In this document: positions 53,149 through 64,000 of the stretch, piece after piece
How the letters are laid out: each line of letters begins with the position of its first letter
Position numbering within the stretch: the stretch's first letter is position 1
Source of the DNA: Cryptomeria japonica
Taxonomy: Eukaryota > Streptophyta > Pinopsida > Cupressales > Cupressaceae
Length of the DNA stretch: 64,000 nucleotides
NCBI RefSeq assembly: GCF_030272615.1
Contig: NC_081415.1
Location: 235,597,803 to 235,661,802 of the forward strand
Direction: 5' to 3'
The notes under the pieces: generated by a model
What the model was told of the DNA's origin: nothing
The model's database searches: none
Seen by the model: the letters and a program-made list of their open reading frames with translations, nothing else
Program-made: the position numbers and the translations under genes

Positions 53149-56100
53149 TTATTATTATTCACCTCATGTTTAGCATTACCCAACATATAGTTAAAAAGTT
53201 CCTATCATTAAATATGAATTTAATTTTGTCATCTTTTAGGGATTGATAATGGAGGAGGGGATGCACAAGCGTCAATTGGATGAGAACTCTATATATGAGG
53301 ATTTAGAATTAATAATTATTCTTCACTATGGTTTTGAATCTCTGCATACAAAGCTATGACATGTCAAGTAGAATGGAAACAAAGACAGGAAGTGAATTGA
53401 TAAGGAATCAATGACCATGGAAGTGTGTCTTACCTCATTGAGTCTATGCCTAAATGAGGTAGTATTTACAATAATTAAAATAATAATAATAATAAATTTA
53501 TCAAGAACAAATTTACTTACATTAGCATTAATTTATCAAACTTTTAGGCAAACTAATCCAATGATTATAGACAATAGATAAGCATATAGAAATGTATAAG
53601 ATGATGAAGGGTTTCATAATGCTATTATTGTTCAATGGTGATACTATTATAGTGTGCAAATAGAATAGGGAACGGTCATAAGTACAATAGCATAAGTGAA
53701 AAGGTTGACCTAACGTAAGTGAAAAGGTTGATGTGGGATTTAATTTGAATTTTTTAATTTTTTAATTTTAAGTTCAAGTTTTTATGTAGAGGCAACTAGG
53801 TGTAATTCTACACATGCAAATCTTATCTAGGCTAGCAAATGGAAGATTTGAATCAATTTTTATGGATGATAGCTAAAAATAATAATAATAAATTATACAA
53901 GTTTGAAATTTTCACCTATATATGTTTTTACTCCATATTGGTGTATGTGTGTATTATTATGAAGATATATAAATCCAACAATCAACATAGAAAACATTTA
54001 AGAATACAAAGATGGAAAAGAAGTGGAGAACAAGTGTTGTACCCTTCTAAAATGAGTGTTTTGTTAGAAATTTGTACAACATAAAATAATGTTATAAAGA
54101 GAACATATTACACAATAAGAAAATAACTACAACTTGCTTGAAGAATACCCTTAATAAAATACAATTAAAATCAAGAAAGAAATTATGTCCAAGATAAATA
54201 TGATAGGGATTTTCAACTATGTGAAAATATGGAAGGAGAGTTTAAGGTTCTTACTATTCAAAATGGTTGATTAAACTTCCTTTAGTATGGAAGTATCTAT
54301 GAAACTATCATGCCAACACATAAGCCATTAATGGAATATAAATCCCCCTTAATTGATTGTATATAAAGGGTGCATGAAGTTGTAGTAGTGGATAATGTAA
54401 ACATGGTAACATTTATGAAAGTATAAATCACTAGGCAAAGTAAATAGTCCTACCCAAATTGAAATTAGAAATTGTATCTTCTTAGTAGATGCTCCACATT
54501 TTGAAAACCTCTTTTTTTTGTATAAGGTATATACATGAAGCTATAGGTTACATCATGGGCCCATAACCCTTAGGTCCCAGGATCACTTTTCTCCTAAAAT
54601 TAGTCAAATATTTTGCTATTAGAGTACATTGGTAAAAATGATATAATAGTTTACTAGATTTAGAATTAAAATGTTTCGCGTACTCTCAGACATGAGGACA
54701 TGTGTATTTTTTACAAGGGGAGAAACCACCTCTAAAATTTCAAATACCCATTGATCTTTTGTAGTGAAAAAAAAAAAAAAAAAAAAAAGGCTATGAAAAA
54801 ATATATATATAAGCAAGGTCTTGGCTTATCTTCACACGTTATAATCCATCTCAAGGTTAATAATATTTTGGTAGATAATAGTTGTATACTCAAATTAAAA
54901 AATATTGTACTACATTTTGAAAGAAATGGGAAAAAACAACAAATAAAGTGTGTATGGTCTCTTTGAATCATAAATCTTTCTAGGGATCACTACTATATAG
55001 TTTTCTTGTAAATTTTACCATGAATTTCCTATAAAACAACAATCTTTAACCATCATTAGAAGGTACCAATATCCTTGTCAAGTGTCATCTCATCAAACAT
55101 CCTTGGATTAAAATAAAGGAAAGATTAAACCCAATATTATGTTTTAATAATTTGATATTTTTAAAATATTTTTAAGATTCTTGGTAAGATTGCTATATTT
55201 AAATTTATTTTGTACTTTTTTATTGGACTTGATCAACCCAATAACTTTGTACATGTTTTTCGTTTGATATATGAAGGATATTCATGTAGGCTAGAATGCA
55301 TGAATATTGTTATATCGTCTTGGAATGTATGTTGAGTCTATAGATTGTATTTTTATAAATTATGGGTGACCATATATATAAGACATGCATGGTAAGTGTT
55401 GTGTGCTCACAAAAGGAGCTACATGAACGAGTAAAATGATTGAACACATAAACTTTAATAAGTTCTCCAAATGCATGATATTTAAAGATGGAACAAAAAG
55501 AATATTTAAAGAAGCTTTGTGAATTAAATGATGAAAATAATAAAGGTAAATTAAAATATAAATAGAAAATTAATCAAGTAGGCAAATATTCAATTAATGA
55601 CTACATGTTTCTCTCTGAGTTGTGATGCAGATGCATCTCTTTCTATTGAGGACAATAGCTAAATTACAAGGGGAGAAATGTTATGGGACTTTTTCCTGTG
55701 AAAGAATTTGTAATAAAGGAATATATAAATTTCAAAGTAATTAAGAAACATTATTATAATAAAAGGGTGTGACTTTTGCAACCACCCTTGGGGTATTATT
55801 AAAAACCCGTAAATTAATAGAGAATGGGGGAGGAGGCACAAGAGAAGAATACAGAGAAGGATAAATTGAAAGGAGCACAAGAGAGAGGATAGTTAAGGTC
55901 TGGTGGTTGGGCATTGGGCATTGGAGAAGGGTCATACAGTGTGTGTCCAACTCGAGGTACAGCGTACACCCGTGAGTGTCCTGGCCAGGGCTGTGTGTAT
56001 TTCATGTCATAAAGGCATGTGGGGTTCTGTGTAAGAACCGTGTTTATTTCATGTCGTGAAGGCATGTGGGGTTCTGTGTAAGAATCGTGTCCTCCTGGGG

Positions 56101-56446
56101 TGCTCCCTTGCCTGAAAACCCTAGGCCTGTAACTAATCCTTTATGTGCCAGAAAGCAGCTTCTCCTTGATTTATAGATATTTATTTATCAATTTTGTTTA
56201 TAGTCATTGCCCTAATGTTTCATTGTTATTATTATTAATGTTTTACTATTTGAATTATTGATCTAATTGATGTTTATAAAATTTCCTTCTTGAATATATT
56301 TTTTGCATAAATATATTGTTATGTTATTAATGTTTATTTAATATAATTTGTGAGTAACTTATCTATTATTACATTAAGTAAATTAAATGATTAATAAATT
56401 ACCTTACTTTTAAAACTATTTACATTGGGTGAAAATGTGAATTACA

Positions 56447-58690
56447 GATGTTGAACTATATGATCAACCAAGATGACTCCAAGATTTATGTGGTTAGGTC
56501 TTGGTGTGTAGATAGCTCAATTGGTTGATGTGATTGTTGATAATCCAAGGGGACTTACATTGAATGCTTGAATGTTGAACATTTGGATGTTGTTGGAACT
56601 TAGATTCTAACTACTTCCTTGTAAAAATAAAAGAGAAAAAAAAGAAATAGGGTTCAAGAAATATAATCTAATCATAAGAATGCAAGAGCAATGGGCAACC
56701 TTTGGTGAAACTCCACTAAGCCTTGCTTTGACATGCAAAGCAACAACTCAACAAAGCTTAGTGTGATCTTCTAAGGAGAGAAAAATTATGTTCAAATCAC
56801 TATCAATAGGGATACCATTAAGGCAATGCATATAAAAGTGTGAATAGCAATTGAAGTTAAGTGCATTTAAGGATTTCAGTTTACCACACAAGGAAAACTT
56901 AACAATCAACAAATTGCTAGTGGTATGGATATATGACTTTCACCATTGATCATGTACAAAGTTCTTTCATTCATCTAAACAATTTATGAAAATGAATTGA
57001 GAAGTAGAAACCATGCAACTTGTTGGAATAACACATCAAATTCACCATAACTTCAATGAAATCATATGATCTTTACGACAAAGTCTAGGCAACAATCTTT
57101 GCCTTCTCCTAATCTAATTTTTGTTATAATTGCTAACTATTTTCTATTCTTCTACTATTGTTGACCTATTATTAATCCCTTGCGAATGAGAAAAATGAGC
57201 CTTATATAGATAGCTCTTTACAATGAATGGCTCAGATTGATTCACACATCAATGGCCAAAATTATATGATAGAAACCCTAATTAGGGTTTGTTAAAACAA
57301 ACTCCATTCTGGCCAATGAGAAAATTACACATATTCAATATTGAAAGTGAACCAATAGAAAAATGAGAGTAGGTATCACAAAGTTTGTGCCTCCATAGGA
57401 TGAGTCAATTGCATTGCATCTGGACATGCTAATGTGGAATCTCTTGACAGGTTGAGTTGTGACTAGGATGACACCTCAGTTTCCTTGTAGACTTGATACA
57501 TCGTCATGAAGGGGTCTTGAGCAATATCTCTTGATACTCAACATTATATCCGGCTTGCTCAATGCAATGATGATGGAAAGTATTGTTATGATCTAGCAAA
57601 CTTTGATTAACTTTTCTAAAATTATCTGGTTCCTTGATCATGTTTGATGTAGACTGTGTGACGATCAGGTTGTTGATCTTCCCTTTTTCATGATTCTATC
57701 TTGGTGAATGATGCACCCGGTTGGAGTTAACTCCTCAATGTACCGACTTTGATTCTTAGATTCCCAAAGGGAATTCAAAATTGTAAGACATTATTTCATC
57801 ATGTAGGTTGACTTTCCTTCATGCTCTGAGGCCTTGAGTTTGATCTCTACTTTGCATGACTCAAACTTCATCTTGATGTTGAACTACCCCTTCGGAGCAT
57901 TATTTTGATCCTCCTACAGTCAGAATTTTCCTTGATTTCTTCCTTAGTCACTTGAAAAGAAAACAAAAGGGTGTCAAATACATAAAATACATATTAACTT
58001 CACTTATCTTCCACTTCTATATGTCTAATTTTGTGCTTGTTATAGGTCTAATGCAATCTAAATTTTCACACAATTATGCCCTTATCTTCCTTCAAAATGT
58101 AGAAAAGATGGGCCTTCAACTTGATCTTAAAGCCTTCTCTTAATCAAAATCATCCTCTTTAAGTGTATTTTGATCAAATGCAATGATCAAAATGACTGCA
58201 AGATCATTGCCTTACGTTGTGCAAATCAAAGTTTGTTCACAAAATTTATGCCTTACGATGCAATTTTCTTTGCTCTTGAAGTATTAGAATTATTTATTTT
58301 GTCTCTTTGAATGATGAATAATTAATAATGAATTTGAATTCATCTATCCTTATATAGGAATTGAATGAAGGGATGTGTCTTTTCTTCCATATCCTAATTA
58401 GGCCGACTTGAATTTCTCAACTAGAACATTTTATTTGTTCCTTTTTCTAGGCACCAATCTCATCATTTTCTCATGATAATTGACTTAACACTATTGTTTA
58501 CTTGATGTTAAAGGGGTCAGAATTTATGTTTCCAATCATCTTGACTTAATCGGCATTCATCCTTCCATTTGTATAGGCTTGAACTTGAGCAGCCTTTTCT
58601 TGCTCTTTTGCACTTTGGCATTTTGATCTTCATTCATTGTATCAATCGATATCAATCCTTACATTTGATGTGGCGGCATTTTGGGTTTCA
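56447..58690. other. No gene recognised; telo-box palindrome
   Basis: AT-rich sequence. An 18-bp perfect palindrome AAACCCTAATTAGGGTTT lies at 57273-57290, and CTATATAAG on minus at 57201-57209. TGTTGGAACTTAGATTC at about 56591 looks like an LTR start, but no PBS, PPT or partner was found. Confidence 0.4.
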
Positions 58691-58699
58691 TTTGTACTG

Positions 58700-58925
58700 A
58701 CTTGGTGGGCGGATTTTGAGGCTTCGCTTGTACCAAGGACATTTTGCATTTCATTTGAACCATTTTCATTTTGCCAAATCCAAACTTGAATTGGTGGTTT
58801 TTGAGGCTTTGTTTGTGCCAAGGACATTTTTCATTTTGTTTGCACCATTTTCATTTTGCTAGATTTGAACTTGAAGTCGTGGCTTTCAAGGCTTCAATTG
58901 TACCAAGGACATTTGATGAGAAGCA
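58700..58925 (+). repeat. ~86-91 bp minisatellite, ~2.5 copies
   Basis: Units share TTTTGAGGCTT, TACCAAGGACATTT and ACCATTTTCATTTTGC. Related fragments continue to about 59100. Confidence 0.8.
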
Positions 58926-60349
58926 TTTTTCATTTTTGATTGAACAAAATATTCCTTACTAAGTTGACCATTTGGAGTTCATTTGTACTAAATTGATTTG
59001 AGTGATCAAAATCTAATTACTTTACTCTACTAAAGTGGAGTGGAATGTGTGTGTTCATTTGTACCTCTTCTCTTTGTCAAATTCAAATTTGACGTAGGTG
59101 GCTTTTGTAATACCCTAAAATTGATCATCTAAACCATGGGCCCCTAATCTCGACAGCATCACCAAGGTCCTAACCAAAGGTAATTAAATCAATCTTGAGC
59201 ACATTAATTAATTCTTTAATCATCAAATGTTGCATGGGAAGTCAATTACTCAATATTAATTAAATATTTATTTAATTAATTGAATCATTACAAGAATATC
59301 ATTTTGATCAATTATCCTATTTAATTTATTAAATATCCTAGCATATTTAATTAATTAATAAATTTGCCATTTAATCATGCAAAAAAGGAATTAATTTATT
59401 ACAAAAGAGGAATTAATCACAAAGCAAGAGTTGGATTGAAAATAAAATAAAAGAATTGAATTGAGAGAGAAATCAAACTTGAGATATTATTTCTTTTTCT
59501 AAATTTAGAACTTGAAATTAGAAAAGCAATTAAATTGAATTATTCTCTAAAATTAGAACTCAAAGCTTTTCAGAAAAAGAAGTTCAATTGCATTAAAAAG
59601 ACTATTTTCTTGAATAAATCAAAGAATTATCTATTTTTATCACAAATGCATGGAATTAATTAATTCTTATTTCTAATGCAACTTGAACTCCCTATCTAAA
59701 TGCATTTCAATTAAACTATAATTGGAATCTATCTCAAGGTTAACTGAACCTGATTTCTCAATTATTTTCAATTAATCCTAAATTGAGCTTTTTCATTATC
59801 TCTCTTGCGAATTCTCTATAAATTCAACCTTTAGCTCTCATTCAAAACACCCCAGATATTTTTGAGAACACGCTTGGAGATTATTATTATGTTGATTTTG
59901 CTCTGGAATCATTGAATACATTGTGCTTTTTTTATTATTTGCATCCATATTTAGTTTATCCATTATTGCTTGAATCCATATTGCTTGAATTATTCATCCA
60001 TATTGCATCCATTTAGTTTAATCTCATGCTCATATAGATTAAATCCTTCATCTTGGTGTAGTCTAGTCACAGGTATTGCTTATAAAAATCTGAGAGCAAT
60101 CTTATACTCGCATCTTTTAGAAGGCAATTAGTCACTTTGTTATGGTTTATTATTTATTGATTATTGATTTACTAACCATACATGTAATGACTTAATTGAA
60201 GTGTTGTGCCTACAACTATCAGACCCTTATTTCACTTTTTCACACACACATCTCTAGCACCCACCATGGGGCAGAAGACTATATTTTTTGGCCTCCAAGA
60301 CTGACTTTTTATTTTTGTTATTTTTTTAGATTTTTGACTTTTTGGATTT

Positions 60350-61940
60350 TTGTCCGTACGGTCTCTGCGTAATATCATACGATATTTCTCACAAGCCAAA
60401 ATAAAAAACTGCAGGTGTCGTACGAACTGAAATCTTGTATCGTACAATCTGGTAAATACTATCATAGGATTCTGTATTTTTTCTTGGTTAAAGAGAGAAA
60501 AAAAGCAAATTTTATGATTCTAGTTTTCTGTTCAAATTTATTATACTGACAACTGACCCTAGTTGTTTATCTGTCTATCTTAGATTTTTTACAGCCTAAT
60601 CAGTTTTTGTAGAACGCTTGTCGAAGAATATGCTTGTTGCACAAAGACAATATGACTACTGATTCGTTGTCTTTGCAGGTTGCCTAAGAAGAATCAACTA
60701 AATATCGTGTATTCTTTAAATTCATTTTTAGGAACCTAAATTGCTATCTGGTTAAAGAAAAAATTTGTATTTCGTGTTTTAATTAAATTCTGAGAGGTAG
60801 GAGAGTATGCTCTTGTCATTTTAGACAATTAGAAATCCAACCCTTGAGGCATTTTCTTTGTTTGAGATTTGTACATCTTTAGCAGGCCTGCCCTCCCGAG
60901 GTGCTTAAAAAATCTTAAAGTCATTACGGTCGGTGTGAGGGGAACGACCTAAGGGGGAACGGCTAAAAGCCAAGTACTCCAACCCACTATAAAATAAATG
61001 TGATTTGATGAAAATCAAGTCAACGGCAGTGCTCGGGAATAGCTCTCCTTAGTACCTTCGGGTATATTAAACCTTGGTTTTCAAGGCTAGGAGACCTCTT
61101 AATTGATTTTATACCTCAACGCGTCGATGGACCCCTTACTAGATCCAATTAAAAATTAGAAGCTACTTGATTCACCTCCGAAAGGGGGATAATCTTTGTG
61201 AAAGAGAGATGGTAACTCTCCCAAGATACTTGTCATTTTGTGCCCCCATTAGCATTTGGAGTCGGATAATATGGCGTTGAGAATCCATTGTGTGAGACTC
61301 AATGATCGTATTTTGATTAGCTATTGGGTGTGTACCTGAGTCTACAAGCAAAGGTTTTCTTCTCTCACCAAATTCTATAGGGTTTGCATGTTGTGATTGG
61401 ATTTACTATTCATATTACATGTTTTCTATGTTTTCATCCCTCAAACTAAAACTGAAATACCAAAAACTGGATAAAACAAGAAACAACTCAATGATCAAAA
61501 ACTTTGTGTGCGTCAGAACTAGTCTATCCTGAGTCAAAATTTTGTCCAAAACTAGTCTATCCTAGTCAAAAATCAGTCCATCTCGAAATTGGTCATACTT
61601 GGTTGTCATACTCAGCTATTGAAAACTCAGAATTTAGTCTTTGTCCTGTGAACAGTCGTACGAATCTGATCATTTATCATCTTGTTTCATATATTGTGTC
61701 ATACAAGTTTGATTATTTATCGTCTAAGCCCCAATACTATCTCATACGAATCCTAAAAGTTTGTCATCTGATGCTGAATCCTGTGTCGTACAATAAAAAA
61801 TTGCACTGAATATTTTGTCGTCCTAGACATACCCATCTGTCATACGGTACTAGGCAGCAACTCATACGAAACACTGTTGTTGTCGTCTTGAAGCTATTGA
61901 ATTTTCATTCGGCTCATTAAAACCTATCATACGAATCTCT
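60350..61940 (+). repeat. Dispersed TCRTACGA-like motifs in the leader
   Basis: At least ten variants: CCGTACGG 60354, ATCATACGAT 60376, GTCGTACGAAC 60417, ATCGTACAAT 60440, GTCGTACGAATC 61652, CTCATACGAATCC 61740, GTCGTACAAT 61785, GTCATACGGTAC 61838, CTCATACGAAAC 61862 and ATCATACGAATC 61929. Spacing is irregular, so this is not a simple satellite. Confidence 0.6.
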
Positions 61941-62118
61941 GATTTTGTCAGAATAGAACAGTCAACCTTGCCTAAAACAAATCTACAGCAAGCATAATAC
62001 TGGCTACCATCATCCTAAGCATAAATAGATCAAGATAGTGTACCACTACCATTTGTGTCGCACAATTTGGTCAATCATCTTTTAGCTAGTTCAAACAACT
62101 ACTCATCAAACTTAAGTC

Positions 62119-62270
62119 ACTTAGATAACGTCTTATACAGGATAGATCATTCCTGAAACCAGGCTGAATCTTAGTCACTATTCTCAAATCAACTTAGATA
62201 AACGTCTTATATAGGATAGATCTTTCTTGAAACTAGACTAAATCTTAGTTGCTTCTCTCAAACAAATATG
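62119..62270 (+). repeat. 73-bp tandem duplication before gag
   Basis: Starts at 62119 and 62192, sharing ACTTAGATAA, CGTCTTATA, AGGATAGATC and AATCTTAGT. Confidence 0.85.
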
Positions 62271-62347
62271 TTAACCGAACAACTAGCTCTAAATTTGACC
62301 TTGATCTCTGCATCACAAACAGCTTTAGGTCACACTAATCCATAAAA

Positions 62348-63998
62348 ATGCCTACTCAAACCAGGAGTTCTCGTAAGAAAGAGGCCAAAAGAAAAGGACA
62401 AACCTTCACATATCAAGATAACCCATATTACGTAAAGTACCCACTCACTGATAAACCTTCATCATCAAGGGTACCAATTTTTTATGAACCTGAATCTCCC
62501 ACTATACATGAGACAGAACACAATGACAAAGACAACCTTAGTATTCACGGAACTAATAATGATTCCTCATCAAGTGAAGCTAAAGATTCTGAGCCTCCCA
62601 AAAAGATATTCATAAATGTCAAAAGGATAAGGATTTCCAAAAAGTGATGAAGGCTATCATGGCTAGACAAAAAGAAGACTATTTTCTAAAGCTAGCAAAA
62701 CAAGGTGCCAAACTTCCCACTAGATATGACGTTTAGACTCTCATCACTAAAAAAAAAGAATCACCTATAATGATGGTCCACAGACAATTACTATCCTTAC
62801 GGACTGAGATCACAGAACTAAAAAACAAGGATAAATACCCAAAACAATATTCTCTGGAGACAATGTGCCCATTTCCATTTGACAAAAACTTATACATGTC
62901 GCAATTCCCTTCACGAGTTGAGAACCCAAAATTTAACAAATATGATGGTACCTCAGATCCTCAAGATCATGTCAGGTAATTTTGCATTGCATGTATGGAG
63001 TTCATGCACGATCAAATGTATCTCATATGCCTTTTTCTAAGGAGTTTGGGGGGACAAGCTATGGAATGGTTCTCAAGTCTACCTAAAGGGATTAAAACTT
63101 TTGAAGAACTAATCCAACTATTTTTACAAAAATAATCATACAACATTCGACATCCTATGACTATGATCGATCTTTGCAATACTAAATAGAAAACAGGGGA
63201 GCCTTTTCTTACTTTCCTCCAATGTTGGAGAAAGATGTTCTCTAGGTATTCACGACCTATCCTAGATGCTGAGAAAATGGATATATTCGTCAATAATATG
63301 GTCCCTGAATTGAAATATAGTATCCAAATGCAAGTACACCCATCATTTAACAAAATGGTAGATAATGCTATTCAAATGGAAGATGTGCTTATAAAGACAA
63401 GAAATATCTCGCCTTGGAAAGAAACACAACCAGGATCTAGCTCTAAAGAGAAAAACAAGTATTGGAAGTATGGCAAAGACAAAAATAAGAACGTTGTTAA
63501 TGAAGAATTAGTAGACACTATTAAAACCAGCTCAAAGCCCACGATATTCAACTTGGCTAGTGGCACACAAGCACTCAAAGCAGATAAAGCTGCAGTAGAA
63601 AATCCTCCAAAGAAAACAAAAGAGTGGTTCAAAGAGAAACCTTGGCTTTCCAAACCTAAGCATGATTTCACTCCTCTTGAAGAATCATATGAATCCTCTT
63701 TCAAAACTCTATTCGCAAACAACCTGATAATATTACCAAATAATTCTAGGCCATACGATCCCAAAGTCAAACCAAAATGGTGGAGAGAAAATGAATACTG
63801 CGACTTCCATCGGAATAAAGGTCATAACACAAACAACTGCATGAAGCTCAAGCATTAGATTCAAGATCTCATAGACGGTGGCAAAATTGTTGTCGGGAAT
63901 CACCCGACCAATGTTGATCACAAAGCATTTAAGGACCCTTTACCTATCTATGAACAAGGTGAATCCTCAAAGACCAAAGTAGGTGCCAAAGTAAATTA
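62348..63998 (+). pseudogene. Ty3/Tat-type gag, decayed and cut by window end
   Basis: Starts at ATG 62348 (basic, Ser/Glu-rich N-terminus) with a stop at 62645 and a frame change. The Retrotrans_gag core is recognisable at 62930-63340: FNKYDGTSDPQDHV, LRSLGGQAMEWFSSLP and FVNNMVPELKYSIQ, interrupted by stops near 62977, 63132 and 63186. Near 63800 comes the variant knuckle YCDFHRNKGHNTNNC (C-X2-H-X4-H-X4-C), typical of Tat-lineage gag. After a stop at 63856 the same frame continues to the window end. Gag forms the particle and binds the genomic RNA; this copy cannot. Confidence 0.88.
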
Positions 63999-64000
63999 TA

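Larger units (their letters stand above)
50734..56446 (+). mobile_element. LARD-like non-coding LTR element
   Basis: LTRs 50734-51548 (815 bp) and 55679-56446 (768 bp), TGTTATGGGAC (first copy TATTATGGGAC) to ATGTGAATTACA. PBS TGGTATTAGAGCC at 51551-51563, PPT ACAAGGGGAGAAA before the second LTR, target duplication GATGC/GATGT. The 4.1-kb interior has no gag, protease, integrase or RT in any frame; it contains a 69-bp triple repeat and an A22 run at 54767-54788. Its size and emptiness fit a large retrotransposon derivative. Confidence 0.9.
59106..64000 (+). mobile_element. Ty3/Gypsy element of Tat type, 5' part
   Basis: A probable LTR start TGTAATACCCTAAAATTG lies at 59106. A long non-coding stretch follows and a gag gene begins at 62348. 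The 3' end of the LTR and the PBS could not be placed, and the element continues past the window, so the left border and structure are tentative. The zinc-knuckle type in gag points to the Tat/Retand/Ogre group. Confidence 0.6.

Noticed and set aside
54619-54971. Phe-rich and Lys-rich frames around the A22 run
   Set aside because: Driven by the homopolymer inside the LARD interior.
56591-57600. An additional LTR starting TGTTGGAACTTAG
   Set aside because: No primer-binding site, polypurine tract, target duplication or second copy was found.

Overview
The window looks like nuclear DNA from a large, repeat-rich land-plant genome. The repeat content (long Copia LTRs, Ty3 of the Tat type, several non-autonomous LTR elements nested in one another) and the very low gene density suggest a gymnosperm, but nothing here proves the taxon. 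There are no bacterial features. The only recognisable host gene is an intron-containing, decayed copy of translation initiation factor eIF3 subunit B. Everything else I can name is transposon-derived or a tandem repeat, apart from one unrecognised multi-exon gene.

Layout. 0.1-1.0 kb: minus-strand Ty3 protease fragment. 1.1-1.6 kb: (TA)n followed by two long hairpins. 2.3-4.7 kb: minus-strand pogo/Tigger-type DDE transposase, broken by stops and frameshifts. 4.8-10.4 kb: a plus-strand multi-exon gene (5.4-8.03 kb) of unknown function with clean phase-0 introns, bracketed by two clusters of one ~30-bp repeat, followed by polypurine tracts and a palindromic minisatellite. 11.3-13.1 kb: long degenerate tandem array interrupted by (CT)n. 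16.2-18.3 kb and 27.4-28.4 kb: two related minus-strand LTRs with primer-binding sites and a 61-bp minisatellite. 18.5-27.4 kb: an 8.9-kb Copia element with a 1.7-kb insertion in its 5' LTR. 28.4-29.8 kb: small LTR element with a 285-bp tandem duplication starting at its primer-binding site.

31.3-45.5 kb (minus): the eIF3b pseudogene. A 2.0-kb LTR element carrying only a gag-like ORF is inserted inside one exon, and an 8.0-kb Copia element is inserted in intron 1; that Copia element's 5' LTR itself holds an inverted solo LTR. 46.0-47.3 kb: TRIM-like element in the region upstream of eIF3b. 50.7-56.4 kb: a LARD-like element with no coding capacity. 58.7-58.9 kb: minisatellite. 59.1 kb to the end: 5' part of a Ty3/Tat-type element (LTR, long leader, gag), cut by the window end.

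The regions do not form a functional pathway; the window records successive insertions into a dying gene and into older repeats. Target-site duplications could be read for six insertions, which makes the nesting order unusually clear. The most interesting unexplained items are the phase-0 multi-exon gene beside the transposase, the paired hairpins near 1.3-1.6 kb, and the repeat clusters flanking the unknown gene.
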